DNA from: Mesostigma viride
Taxonomy: Eukaryota; Streptophyta; Mesostigmatophyceae; Mesostigmatales; Mesostigmataceae
Assembly: GCA_009746045.1 (NCBI GenBank)
Contig: RPFO01000213.1
Coordinates: forward strand, 3,738,956 to 3,802,955
DNA: 64,000 bases
Direction of reading: 5' to 3'
The translations under genes were made by a program, and so were the position numbers. The notes beneath the pieces are model-generated. The model saw nothing but the letters and a program-made list of their open reading frames with translations. It had not been told where the DNA came from and did not search any database. Of this stretch, positions 11,513-22,615 are shown in pieces. Each line of letters opens with the position of its first letter. The stretch's first letter is position 1.

Positions 11513-13595
11513 GGGAATACAGCAGTATAGTAGTGTAGAATAGATAGACCGTGGCCATGTACATGTAAGCCTCCTACAGGCTCTATACCAGCTGATTCAC
11601 GAGTCTCATTTAGCCATGCACCGCTCACGCACGGTACACAACCAGCCATAGCCTTAGCTTAGTCCTTGTACAGCCATGCTACGTCCTGGCTATGATCAGA
11701 TTACTTGCCCACGCTCCTTGTTATGCCATGCTCACATGGGTCTTATTGCACCCACAGATTGCCGGATCGTTAGCGCAGTGTCGATCCATGTTTAGCTAGC
11801 GTGCCCGAATGCAGGCTGCTGTGGCATGCCTTTGGCATGAAAGAGACTGGGGGTCTCTGCCCTTTCTCCTGTTGTGCACACCGCACAGGAAGTAGCCATG
11901 TACATGTGTGCCTATGATGTGCCACACTCCAAATAATGCCTAGCTTTATCTAGTTATGCTGTGCCCATGCAGAGAGCTGCTCTCTGCTGAGATGCCACGC
12001 TCTAGCTCTTCACTCTTGTATAGCTATATGCTGATCTTCCCCACCTATGATGGGCTCCCCTTAGCTGGGTGTTGCCCGAGACTCTGGGGGGTGCAGCTAG
12101 GTGCCCTGGTGCACCTAGAGCAATTAGGGTCGTTTACATTCCCACCCTTGCAGGAAGTAGCTTAGTCAATGTATTATAGGAAATATGCCCTTTCTCAAGG
12201 GCTATGTGCTACATATACTCCCAACGGAGTTATGTTCCTAATTAATTAATTAATTAATGGGTGCAATCAAGCTTAGACGTAGCAAATTAAAGCATAGCGG
12301 GTGCAGTCGGGCTGCCCCATGGGGCAGTTGCCACAGATAGGCTCGGAACTCTTTCAGAGGCACCGGCCGTTTGTAATGTGCAATATGACCCGTGTGAGCA
12401 TTACCGAATTGCTATGGAGACGCCGATGGAGTTGGATCGAGGAATTGGACGGCGCCCTTGCTCGCCTGCGGTACGACGCGGCGGTCGGTGCCAACAACCA
12501 CCTTTCGGCTTAGCTGCTGAAGACCCCTGACCTGGCGGTGCGGGAGCTTCTGCATGCTGGCGTTCTGCAACCCTGTTCTGCTGTCTGATGAGCCTCCACC
12601 TGCTGAGTGGCAGACGGCCATGATTCCGAGTCATGCTGTACAAGAAGGGCTCTGCTGCTGACCCTGGTAACTACCGCCGGGGCCGGTGTCTGCCTCCAGA
12701 GCGCCGCGCTGAAGGTCTTCATGCGCATTCATGATGCTGCACAGGCTTCGCGCCGCGCTGGACCCACATCTGGGTGAGTCTCAGATGGGTTTCCGTCGTG
12801 GTCGTAGGCACTGTCATGGCTGTATTTGTCGCGCGCCGGCTGATGGAGGCGGTGCGTCGCATTTGCCCTTATGGTTTTCCGCTGGTCTTCATTTTTGTTG
12901 ACTATATCAAGGCTTTCGACACGGTCCTCTGGGAGGCTCTTTGGGCCATCCTATAGCTCTGGATCGTGTACCACCAGCGTTTATTACTGCCATTCGCCGG
13001 CTGTATGATCGGCCGGGCTCACTGGCAGTAGTGCGGACTGCGGAAGGCACCACCCCACCATTTCCCCTTCACCACGGGGTGTGGCAACTTGGTTGTGTCC
13101 TGTCCCCATACCTGTTCATTATTGTCGTGGATCACGTCATGCCCCAGGCACGTGCACGCTTTACTGCAGGGGTTCGAGCCCGGCTTGGACATCCCCTAAC
13201 GAGCGCGAACACGGCGGCGGTGCCCTCTGACAGTGGCTACCGCCTGTCCGGCCGCCCTGATTTATGCGGATGATACCACCCTCATCGGGCGCCCCGAGCA
13301 CATTCAGACCTGGCTGCACTGTCTGGGCTTGGAGGCGCGGGGGGCCGGTGGGGTTGGAGATTAGTGTCAAAACTGAGGCGATGGTAATTGGGGCTACCAG
13401 TCGCCCACCGCTCATGCCGCTGCTGCTAGATGGGACGAAGGTCCCATTCCGTGATCGCTTCAAACTGCTGGGAATCGAGCATGCTCCCCGACACCGCCGA
13501 CGAATCATGTGGACATCCACATCGGCCTGGCCTGGGCTAGGCACCGTTCGTTCAAAACCTACTGGCACTCGAAGGATCCGTGGGCGAGCACCGCA

Positions 13596-15591
13596 ATTAA
13601 TTAATTAATTAAAATCATAGCTCCGTTGGGAGCATATGTAACACATAGCCCTGAGAAAGGGGCATCTATGGGTTTGTAATACAATCAGGGCTACAACCTG
13701 CAGGTGGAGGATGTACAACTGTCACCTGCTCTGGGTGCACAAGGTGCACCTGCACCGCCATGATGGTTCATGCCTCCTTAACAAGCACAGGCACCCAGGG
13801 GGGGCTTGAGGAGAGGGCCTAGAAGGCCTGCATGACATATGGGGTGGAGGGTATGTGGCTAGGCTATAGCTGGTGTACACATGGCATCTCAGCAGAGAGT
13901 AACTCCCTGCATAGGCATCGCATGGCTAAATTCTTAATGCATCATCCATGGGAGGTCCCATTGTAGGCTGGGCGCGGCTAGATACTGAAAGCATCATCCA
14001 TGGGGGCCATTATGGGCGCACATGCGCGTGGGCCACTTGCAAGGCTAAGCCTATCTAATCTACACTACTGGTATATTCCCTAGCCTGGAGTGGCAGGAGG
14101 GGCCTGCCAGGGCTTGTGGTCAACGTGGATGACCGCCCCCCTCCAGTATACCGGCTTCCCCCCTGCACGCTGCCGGAGCTGAAGGTAGGTCGGCCATAGC
14201 TCGCGTCGCCGCTGTTGCTGGGCCAAGGTCAAGTCGTCGTCCAGCGTGAAGCGAGTCTCCGAGAGCTTCTTGCGGCATTTAAGGAACGCCAGCTTGTCCG
14301 TCATGTACTTAAAGGTGAGGAGCACGGGTGCCGGGCCAGCCTTCCCCCGCGCGCGGGGGAGGCGGACAACCGACATGTCCAGCTCACCAGTGAGTAACAT
14401 GGGGGCAAGAATGGCGCGCTTAACTGCCTCAAGGAGACTCGTGGAGGTCTCACCTGCCGGCTGGTCGAAGTGCTTGACGATGACATTGTGGCTGCGCTTG
14501 TCGAGCTCGGCCGCCTCGCGAAGGTCGAGGGCTTGTTGCTTGAGTTGTGCCGCGATGGTGGAGGTGGTGGAGGTGGTGTGATGCTTAAGCAAGTCCGCCC
14601 AGGTGGAGGGAACATCACTGGCCGGGCCAGCAGGTGCCGGCTGGGCAGCGATTTCCTGCACCGCTTGGGCGGTGAGGCCGGCGGTGTCATGCAAGCTCTC
14701 AAGGGCGGTGGCGGTGGCTTGAAGGCGTTGGTCGAGGTCGAGGAGCTGGGCTTTGATGTCGGCAGTGAAGGCGGAAACGGCGGTGGAGGTGGAGGCGGCG
14801 GCGGTGGAAATCTGAGGAAGTTCAGCAGTCAGCGTGCCGCCGATTGCTGAAATGTCGGCAGCAAGGGGGGTCACGTGCTGCTGGAAGGCTTCCGTCAGGA
14901 TGGAACGGAGTGTGGGGGCGGAGATGGATGGAGCCCAGATCTCGCCGTCGGAGCGCTTGAGAAGGGAGTTGAGGATGGCGTGCTGGAGTTCGGGGCGCTT
15001 GCACCCGGGCAGCAGGGTGAGGTGTCGCCAGAGGCGGCCGTCCGGGAGAAGGAGGCGATTGTTCTCGTGGAGATGGAGGCACAGGTCGTAAAGCGAAGCG
15101 TAGTCCCCGAATAAGATGCATCTCATAGCATCGGTCGGAGACGGGTTGGTCCAGTCGTAATCAGTGACCATGAAAGGCAGTTGCCGAAAGCTCGGTTCGA
15201 TTGAGGGGCGGGAGGGCCCTCCTGTTTTGTCGGCTGAGCGGGTGCGCTTGGGGTCAGGCGATGCAGATGGCGAGGCGTTAAGCCCGGGAGGTTGCTGGAC
15301 GACCACCAGTGCACGACTAGTGTCGCCGCTGCCTGCCGGACCTGATGGCGGAGCTGCAGCCTGAGCTGCAGACGTATTTTCATTGCCGAGCGCAGCCGCC
15401 AGGCTGCGTTGCGTCGAGGCGCGTTTATTCGCCATATATTGCGTAATAGCGTCGGAAAATTATATCAGCATGTGCGTCTTAGAAAGACGAAGCGATTGTG
15501 ATATTCACGGCTAAATTCGGTGCTCAAACGTGAAAGTTATGAGCTCCGACAGCCATGGCTACCTCGTGGCCGGAACCTGTCTGTGTACTAT
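13596..15591 (-). mobile_element. LINE D: complete ORF1-only retroelement (HAL1-like organisation)
   Basis: The element sits inside LINE C between 9-bp TSDs AGCACCGCA (13587-13595 and 15592-15600). It reads on the minus strand: leader shared with B and E, an intact 451-codon ORF1 (14080-15435), a 3' UTR of about 470 bp ending with the CTCCCAACGGAG block, and a (TTAA)n tail at 13596-13612. It is bounded on both sides and has no room for an endonuclease/RT ORF. It therefore must have been mobilised by machinery supplied in trans, by analogy with mammalian HAL1 (half-L1) elements. Confidence 0.85.
14080..15435 (-). CDS. LINE D ORF1 protein, intact, 451 aa
   Basis: The frame begins with an ATG (MANKRASTQRSLAAALG) and stops at 14080-14082. 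The N-terminal third is Ala/Pro/Ser-rich (PPGLNASPSASPDPKRTR). A central segment (about residues 170-290) is Leu/Ala/Gln-rich with coiled-coil character. The C-terminal third resembles an L1-type ORF1 RNA-binding core: HNVIVKHFDQP, then VRLPRARGKAGPAPVLLTF, TRFTLDDDLTLAQQQRRREL and a closing YWRGAVIHVDHKPW strand. It probably coats element RNA and acts as a chaperone. An intact frame in a family with several decayed copies suggests a fairly recent insertion. The domain assignment is from pattern only. Confidence 0.75.
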   Translation of the reverse strand: MANKRASTQRSLAAALGNENTSAAQAAAPPSGPAGSGDTSRALVVVQQPPGLNASPSASPDPKRTRSADKTGGPSRPSIEPSFRQLPFMVTDYDWTNPSPTDAMRCILFGDYASLYDLCLHLHENNRLLLPDGRLWRHLTLLPGCKRPELQHAILNSLLKRSDGEIWAPSISAPTLRSILTEAFQQHVTPLAADISAIGGTLTAELPQISTAAASTSTAVSAFTADIKAQLLDLDQRLQATATALESLHDTAGLTAQAVQEIAAQPAPAGPASDVPSTWADLLKHHTTSTTSTIAAQLKQQALDLREAAELDKRSHNVIVKHFDQPAGETSTSLLEAVKRAILAPMLLTGELDMSVVRLPRARGKAGPAPVLLTFKYMTDKLAFLKCRKKLSETRFTLDDDLTLAQQQRRRELWPTYLQLRQRAGGKPVYWRGAVIHVDHKPWQAPPATPG

Positions 15592-16316
15592 AGCACCGCA
15601 AGCAAATGCTCTTCAAGGTCCTGGTCCTCAGGGTGCTCACCTATGGCGCCGAGGCATGATGGACGTACCGGCTCACGGACACGCTGGCCACACGGCTGAA
15701 CGGTGCACGGTTACCATGATGCTCCGACAGGCCCTGAACGTAGGGTTTTCCACACATAGGTCTTTAGAGTCTTTGTATCAGGGTATGTGTCGCATTTCGG
15801 ACGAGATTAGACAGCGTAGGATAACATTCGTAGGACATCTTGCTCGCACCAGTCAGGTAGACACCGACCTCGGTCTGGCCGGCCCCCAGCGGCTTGGCCA
15901 ACCAGGGCGGCACTTCCCATGACCTGCCCTGGCCCCAAGGACATTCCTAGAAAGATGGGTAAGCATATGCCATGACCTATCCACAGCAGTTGCTGGCCGA
16001 CCTAGTGGTCCCAGCCCCGTTTGAACACCGCATTCACTCCCTCTCTATTGCTTGGACTGCTATGCAGAACAAGAAGAGGTGGAAGACGATTGTCCAGGCG
16101 CACACACCAGCCCCTGTGGGCAAGCCCCCCCCCCCCAAAGAGGAAGGGGCGGTTTGCTGAGTAGAGTAGTTCCGGTTTTCTAGATTAGATTAGCTTAGAG
16201 TTAGATTAGTTCGGTTTCGCGGCTTCGCCCACCTCCATCCATCCAGCAAGGGAATGTGTGCTACATTATCTCCCAACGAAGTCATCTTATTATTTAATTT
16301 ATTTTAATCTATACTA

Positions 16317-16721
16317 CAGTAGTATGAGAAAACCATGCATACAGCTCGGATGAGGATTACATCCCCATCTAGATAGTACTACATGTGGCGCACGATGCAT
16401 GCAGACGATATTTGTCTGTGTGTTTAATTCCGTGTCTTTATTTTTCTAATTTGAAAAGCATGGTACTCAGTGGCATGCCTATGCGCATGACAGGCAAGCT
16501 AGTACTTATGCATACATCTACAAGCTTACTTTAATGATCGAAGCAATTACAGTTCTACATGCAAATACAGTAACCAAAGGGCTGCATATGCATGGCTTAC
16601 AAAATGGCCGTACATGGCTTGCCTTGCATGCAGTGTGGTAGAATCATTGACGTCAAAAATCCCTGCCACAACCGTGCATGCGGCCTGCCAGTTATACCCC
16701 CCCACGAATCTCCATTTTAGT
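16317..16721. other. 3' flank of the UbiE-like methyltransferase gene
   Basis: No open frame of note. On the minus strand, TGTAA motifs occur at 16597-16601 and 16547-16551, about 121 and 171 nt beyond the stop codon of the downstream-reading methyltransferase. TGTAA is the usual polyadenylation signal of chlorophyte algae, so either is a reasonable candidate. Confidence 0.5.
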
Positions 16722-19700
16722 TCAAGCGATCGCCGTCGCAGGAGGCAAGCTGGCAGCGTCGAGATGGGTCGTGCGCCTGCCCTCTGGTTTGCGGGCGATG
16801 ACAAGGAAGGCCCGAAGTGTCTGCTCCGCCCGCCGGTCCACCCACACATCAGCAAAGCCGGCCTCGAAAAGCTGCTTCTCTGCTCGATCTGCCCGCACGT
16901 GCGCCCGCATTAATGAAAGCGCCGCCTTTGCGTCGGCATCGGTACGATCGGCAGCTTCCTCCTGGGATGCGCTGCCGTCCCCTGCAGAACAGGGAAACAC
17001 ACGCACCGGGTGCATCAAGGCTCTTCCGTTTGTTACCCCCTAATGCTTGAACTTGAGAATGCGGGACGGATTACAACATCACAGAGGCCTTGCAATGTTG
17101 CCCGAGGACAACATAATTCTACTAAGGCAGCACTAGATGCTACTAAGGTACTCCATGACGCGTCCACATGGTCATCACTTACTGGTGAGATGCACGGACC
17201 CGCCATGTGGTGGTGATAAAAACTCCCTATGACTGACCCAGCTTCCCTGCGTGGCACCGCAACTCGATTTCCCAGACCGCAAATCCCACTCAGTCTGTCC
17301 GTCCTGCTACAGTAAAACATTCTCCAGCAAAGCTGCCTGTACTCGGAAAGCTTGATCCTGCTTGAGAAAATGAAACGGTTGGCGGTAGTCCAGATCACCT
17401 AATTAAAAAAGCACATTTTGGGGAATTAATTATCTGTTGGCAGGGTGAATATAAGTTTTTGATCCCTGCCTTTCGGATTTTACTTTTTGATTTTTCTGGC
17501 ATGTAAACAGCAGATTCGGTGAGTGCACATCGAGATCTATCGAATGCGCTAGTTAAACTTGGGGTTGGAAACCCCCAGTATCCTACTTTCCCGGTCTGTA
17601 CTTTGGCCCATTTGCTGCTAAGGGGACAGCATGCAGCCAAATTCGCCTCTCTTGCAGCCCTACTATCACTAAACCGGAAACGGACTTTTGAGTTCTGAGG
17701 CAAGATCCAGGATCGTCTTGCGGAGATCTGTCGATTGCAGCACTCCAAATAAAGTTTGGGGATGGTTCCCGAGGCCCAGATTACGGTGGTAGTCCGGATG
17801 ACCGCCAATCGTTTCAAATTTAACAAAGAAGACCGCAAAAAGAGGCATGTCCCTAATCACAAAGCTCCTCTGATGGAATAGGACACAGCAAGCCACAAAG
17901 CCCACCCAAACTCCCAAGACCTGCAGAGAGAGACCCCCTACAAGAAGCCACCAAAGAACTTGAGTCGCTCAACAGGAAGTCAGCTACTGAAAGCAACCCA
18001 TGGTGGGTCATGGCCCCATCCATCCGCCAAGGGGTCACCTTGGGAAGGAACTGCGCTCCTCCCAGCACCCGCCATCCTTTCCCACAGACACAGACATCGC
18101 GTATCTCAAATACAGATACGTTCATAGCCAAACAGCATAGTCAAATCCACAGACACACACATGCACGTACATGCACTCACGCACGCACGCAAACATGGAC
18201 AATCACGCGCATAGACACGCACATTACACGCATACACGCGCACGCACGCCCTTGCACTCGACGCTCTCACGCTTGCCCACTGCCACCTGGCATGATCACT
18301 CGCTTAACAAACACACAGAGTCTAGCCCCTTCGCGGTTGCCCTCGCAAAGCCTTGCGCAGCTCCCAACTTTCCTCCTGCCGCAAAACAGAACAGGTGACA
18401 TTTTCTTTGTTGCATGACTCGCTAACTAGGATCAAGAATTCTGCTAGATCAGCCTGGCGTTCGCCTGTTCGCTAATTACGTACCATCACTGCCGCTGCCA
18501 ACACCCGCCCCCTTGCCAGCACCCGTGCCGTCTGCCAGGGGCTCGCTCTCGCTGCCCACGCGGTCAGACACGAGCATCTCCATAAGCAGGTTACGGAAGT
18601 AGCAGGTAACCACCAGCGACCCCCCCGGCTTTATCACACGGAGAACATCAGCTAGGGCAGGTCCAGGGCTCCCCGCCCACCACCCACAAGGCAGTGAGTC
18701 AACCGAGAAGGCCTTGTCAAACACGCCGTCGTTGTAGGGCAGGCGTGACGTCGACAGGTCTAGGTGGTGGGTGTGCAGGCGGGACTCTGGGTTGCGGCCC
18801 GACGTCAAGTTGAGCGCCAGCTGTCACGAGGGGGTGGGAGGTTGATGAGCGGAGGCGCGGTGTGTGGGTGTCGGAGGGTTCAGGGAGACACGGTCAGTCG
18901 GAAATACCTCCATGAGGCAACCATACGATTGGGCTCCGTCCGCCTGTCGAGTTGTTGTGTTGCAAAGCTACAGGGAGGTAGTTGTGGAAGGCAGGATTGC
19001 GTACAGAGACCAGGCACGCAGACAGACACGCAACAACGCTGGCGGAACTGTCTCCGCGCAACTGTGTATGACATCTGCTCCTGTGGGTAAAGCTTGAGAA
19101 GCCTAATGAAACCGGGGGGGGGGGTTAGAGTCACTAAGAGCAGGGGAAAACGTCATTCCGAACGCCTTCCAGTTCAAACGTCATTCCGAACCCCTAGACC
19201 ACCCACTGCCAGGAACCCCCAGATTATCAACAGCATTTGACTAGGAAACCTCCTGCAACGTCCTTGTAATGGCCCAGCACCTGCCGATAGCAATTTAGCC
19301 TACTGATGATGAATTACCTGATCAGCCTACTCAAAGCCACCTCCGACTTGTCCGCTGCTGCCAACCATCCACTACTGCTTATCAAAATTACTACTATCAC
19401 TATTATCGAGATTACCACTGGCATCAACCCACTCACTCAACACCTACCGCCGAACGGTCCACCACCGCCCAACTACTGCTACTACCGCTTACTGGCCTAC
19501 CCGTGATTAATCGTACTAATAGCCTGCTTCTTATTGATTAGCCCACTCAGCACCCACCTCCGAGGCGGCTCCCTCCCCCACAACTTTTGCACATATCCTG
19601 TTTCTATTCACCACGTAGCGTATACATACCCAGCACCCACCTCTGAGTGCCCCCCCCCCCCCCTCTTTACCAGTCTCCTGCTTCCACAGCTCTTTACTAG

Positions 19701-19945
19701 CGCGCTATTTCTACTTGCCTATTCATAGACGCAGCACCCACCTCTGAGTGGTCCACTGCCGCCACAAACCCCGTCCCGTTGAGCTCCCTCAGCGTCATCA
19801 TCGTCTCATACCCCGACCCTGGCCCTATATTTAGCACACGGTCGTGCAGCGACAGGTTGAGCTGCTTGACGGCCCAGATGGCCAGCTCGCGGTTGCCAGT
19901 AGACATGTACTGCGTCATCAGGTTGCCGCCCCAGCCCTCTGGTTT
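16722..19945 (-). CDS. UbiE/COQ5-like class I SAM methyltransferase, last three exons
   Basis: Three exons are resolved: 19742-19945, 18484-18820 and 16722-16981. The first carries SAM motif I, VLNIGPGSGYETMMTLREL, and the acidic end of strand 2 (VAAVDHSE). The second contains the post-I/II region (FDKAFSVDSLPCGWW) and motif III-like LRVIKPGGSLVVTCYF, then a Gly-rich tail. The third ends in the typical small C-terminal subdomain (LFEAGFADVWVDRRAEQTLR, then FLVIARKPEG). Junctions are AG/GT with matching phases: 0 between the first pair, and 1 between the second pair, where G|GG makes a Gly. The start codon and first exon(s), beyond 19945, were not found. The substrate is unknown; ubiquinone/menaquinone synthesis is only one option for this fold. 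The first intron carries donor-site repeats (see findings). Confidence 0.75.
19320..19760 (-). repeat. Degenerate ~100-bp tandem repeat carrying splice-donor copies
   Basis: The exon end and donor of the methyltransferase (plus-strand CAGCACCCACCTCTGAGTGG at about 19735) recur at about 19630 (CAGCACCCACCTCTGAGTG), about 19547 (CAGCACCCACCTCCGAG), about 19437 (CAACACCTACCGCCGAA) and about 19335 (GCCACCTCCGAC). Flanking pieces such as CCTGCTTC..TATT also recur, so the whole unit of about 85-107 bp is repeated through most of the intron. Confidence 0.7.
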
Positions 19946-22078
19946 CTGCGTGCGCGCACACGTGTGTTTGGGCATGCTCATATACGTCATGCATACTATT
20001 ACTTGTCATCGATATCATGTATTGGGCATTCATCCGCGGTATATATTCAAAGTCACCATAGAACCGGTGTCCCCGGCTTGACAACGCACCCACTCCGGGG
20101 TTCCCAGATTAATAGATGTCCCATTGCGCAGCAAAGAATTTCAGGGAAAAAGTGCTCGTGATAAAGAATTTTTTTACGCTGCAAAATTAAAACGTGCATT
20201 GTGTCCTAAAAAGCGACGCTCTACAAAGTGACGCTGTACATCCTAAAAAGTTTTACAGGAAAATTTGAGGGTTTTGGCATGGACACTCAGCAAGAGCCTC
20301 GGCGCGCTACATCGTTTCATGAATTTGTCCCACTCCTGGAGTCCAAGTCGGTTGTCCGTAATTGCTACCAAACACAGGACTTGGTCGAGCCTGCTGCAAG
20401 GGCATGGAGCAAGGCATCCTTGGGTACTTGACATAGGGGTGTGCGTCGCTGTAATACATGCACATCGTCTCGTTTGCGGCTCTCAACTGTCACAACTATA
20501 TTGCACACGATATGGTGTATTCTGGTTCTGTAAACTAGTGACTTACGGTCTCCATAACTGGCTGTTTGCGACCATCCCGGAACTTGCATTTCCCCCCCGC
20601 ACCCCTCCCCCCCTCCCCCGAATCCATATGGGGGCGGGGGGGGGGGGGTGCGCGGGGGGAAGGTAAAAAATTGACCTGGGGTTTCGGGGGGTACCGCCCC
20701 CCCTAGTTCACTAGTTTGGATTCCACCATAAAGCGGTCACTATAAACCACTGCGTTTGCCCACTCCAGTTTTGCCCAGGCTATGGCAGATGCACAGTGAG
20801 TGCTGGGTTCTTTCTTGCTCTACTCCAGCAACTTGCCTGGCCCTGTTATGTTAAAGGAGCGATGGGGTGGTGTACACACTGGCGTGGGCAGGCCCAAACA
20901 CGGCGCCTTGTTGTAACTAAAGCCCTGCGAGCTCCCTGTCCCTCATGCATAGCATGACCTGCTGTGATTAGTTGGCTGGTCAGGATGCCAAAAACCTTTA
21001 AACATGCACGAAAAAGCCGGCGCGCCGCGTACCTGCATGTGCCGTGCACAGTACGCGGCTGGGTTTCCCTCCTGAAAAAAGCATCATCACAAACACGGCA
21101 AGCGAAAGCCATCGGGTAAGGCGCGACAAAGGAAGAGATCAACGCACCGATGCTTTGCGGAGGTGTGAGAAGACATAATGCAGACTACCCACCGTGACAT
21201 AATGGATGGCCAGAAGCCATCCAAAGGGAATTAGCCCAACAGCTCCCCACCAGCGTAGAGACATTACTGCGCAAGGTCGCGGTAAAGATAATCAGGAATT
21301 AAATCGTGCCTCCCGCAATATCGATCCAGTATTGCTACTCGTCGTGTTTTCACGTTCTAAAGTGCTGCGAATTGCAGGCGAATAGACTGGCCCTCTCGAC
21401 AAGAAACTGATGGGCTACCCAGATTCCTCTATTTACGCTGGGGATTGCTTAGTTGGCTGTGGTTGACAGTAAAGCCGTTCTATTTCCACGAACATATTAT
21501 CATGGAATCATCGCTTATTACTTTGTTATCTGAGAGGATGCATGCAACTGCGAACTAAAAATTACCGCCATGACCGCCATGCCTGCCGCCATTATCAATG
21601 GTGGGGCATATGAATGCTGACGTCCCCGAACGATAACACGTGGCGGCAGACGCGTAATCATTTGGATCTCTCCGTACATGGGCATTCCTACTAGACGCAA
21701 GTACTAGATATTTACGCTCCCATGGTTTCCTAGAGGTAAGTACACTTAACATTTGCCGTGAACAATCTCGAATTGAGCTGTGGCGTGTGGACAGTCGGGG
21801 TAGGACGTTGGTCTGCCCTGTTGTCATGATCGTGGAAAAAGTGAGCAACCTGCGCGACTTTTTCCAGCCGGCTTTGGAATTAATGGTCATATGAACATCT
21901 ATGAGGACCACAGGTCATTCGCCAGTCTGCCCTTGGCCCTACCGCTAGGCTTTTTCCGCAAGCAACAGCTTCCCAGACTAACAAGTAACTGCGTAAAGAT
22001 TGCGGCTGTTTAAGCTCACGAGCTTGTCATCCGTTACATTGGTTATCAAAAGCGCAAAACGGCGGATTGAATTGCGAC
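19946..22078. other. No gene resolved; holds a strong GC hairpin
   Basis: The missing 5' exon(s) of the methyltransferase should lie here or beyond, but I could not identify them. Several 60-130-codon frames on both strands lack recognisable motifs. A G/C near-palindrome sits at 20588-20662. Confidence 0.5.
20588..20662. repeat. C-rich/G-rich inverted repeat with hairpin and G-quadruplex potential
   Basis: A C-run arm (TTTCCCCCCCGCACCCC, then two more C-runs) is followed after a 10-nt spacer (GAATCCATAT) by a G-run arm ending GTGCGCGGGGGGAA. The arms are largely complementary. Several runs of five or more G would also allow G-quadruplexes. Confidence 0.7.
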
Positions 22079-22615
22079 ATGGCGTGTATAGCTATTGGTA
22101 GCGTAGCTCGGGCGTGTTGCGCAGCTGAGGTGCTGTCCTTTACGTCTAGCACTTGCCCCTCTTTGAGCATTGAGAGGCGGACAAACCTCCGTCGGTTTTC
22201 CAGGCAAGCCAACCTCAGGAGTCTGCATAGGAGCGTAGGAGCGAACTGGCCTGCCGGGGGCATCTCATTGGGCAGGCAATGCAAGACACTTTCCGTGGTG
22301 GCAGCCGGAGGAAACGCAGACGTGGACGTGGACACGAGTTCGCTCGATTTCCTCGACCAGCAATTGGGCCTACTGTCGGACAAGGAGGCAGTCTCCGTTG
22401 ACGGTGGAAGCAAGTTTCGTCAGAAGACCGCGCTTCGACCGGTCACTGACAGTGCACCTCTGGAGGCTGCGACCGTACCGGGCGACGCGCCGCCACCTGT
22501 ACCAGCTCCCGTCCTCCTCGAGAAGCTTCCCATCTCCTTCTTTGTTTACGTCGCGCTGGCACTTGTCGCGCTCACCGTCGTGACCAACTTCCTTTACAGC
22601 CTTCTGCCGCAATAG
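22079..22615 (+). CDS. Predicted plastid-targeted, tail-anchored small membrane protein (unknown family)
   Basis: An intronless 178-aa frame starts at ATG 22079. The N-terminus (MACIAIGSVARACCAAEVLS and on to about residue 70) is rich in Ser, Ala and Arg with almost no acid, as in an algal chloroplast transit peptide. SVVAAGG near residue 75 resembles a transit-peptide cleavage context. The mature part is acidic, then has a Pro-rich stretch (PPPVPAPVLLEKLP). It ends with one hydrophobic span, FFVYVALALVALTVVTNFLY, leaving only about five residues after it. I do not recognise the family. Targeting is inferred from composition. A mitochondrial location or an unspliced fragment of a larger gene cannot be excluded. 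Confidence 0.55.
   Translation: MACIAIGSVARACCAAEVLSFTSSTCPSLSIERRTNLRRFSRQANLRSLHRSVGANWPAGGISLGRQCKTLSVVAAGGNADVDVDTSSLDFLDQQLGLLSDKEAVSVDGGSKFRQKTALRPVTDSAPLEAATVPGDAPPPVPAPVLLEKLPISFFVYVALALVALTVVTNFLYSLLPQ

Larger units (their letters stand above)
6422..12256 (+). mobile_element. LINE B: full-length ORF1-only retroelement, interrupted by a DNA transposon
   Basis: The element is flanked by the 10-bp TSD ATGGGTGCAA at 6412-6421 and 12257-12266. The 5' leader (6422-6587) shares a long block with elements D and E, including CTTCGTCTTTCTAAGACGCA. A degraded ORF1 follows, split by the insertion at 7870-11372, then about 740 bp of 3' UTR and a (TTAA)n tail at about 12238-12256. No endonuclease or reverse transcriptase is present between the TSDs. 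Without the inner transposon the element is about 2.3 kb, similar to element D. Confidence 0.85.
12267..16316 (+). pseudogene. LINE C: degraded reverse-transcriptase LINE, split by element D
   Basis: The left part (12267-13595) carries RT motifs in drifting frames: a YKKG-like finger region near 12640, the DYIKAFDTVLWEAL palm motif A at 12898-12945, then FPLHHGVWQ and GCVLSPYLFIIVVDHVM (13060-13145). The right part (15601-16160) resumes exactly where the left stops, with LFKVLVL and then the C-terminal domain (RQRRITFVGHLARTSQVDT) and a basic end at about 16150. The 3' UTR follows (to about 16316). Stops and frameshifts throughout make it inactive. It is closely related to the ORF2 of LINE A and to fragment K (62600-63690). 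Confidence 0.8.

Noticed and set aside
17395-17838. 147-codon minus-strand frame as another methyltransferase exon
   Set aside because: The splice phase of exons 18484 and 16981 joins perfectly without it, and it has no methyltransferase motif.
18010-18417. 135-codon plus-strand frame
   Set aside because: Made almost entirely of CA-rich simple sequence (His/Thr/Arg) and lying within an intron of the minus-strand methyltransferase.
20228-20431. 67-codon plus-strand frame with ordinary-looking composition
   Set aside because: No start context, splice partner or motif could be found; kept as unannotated.
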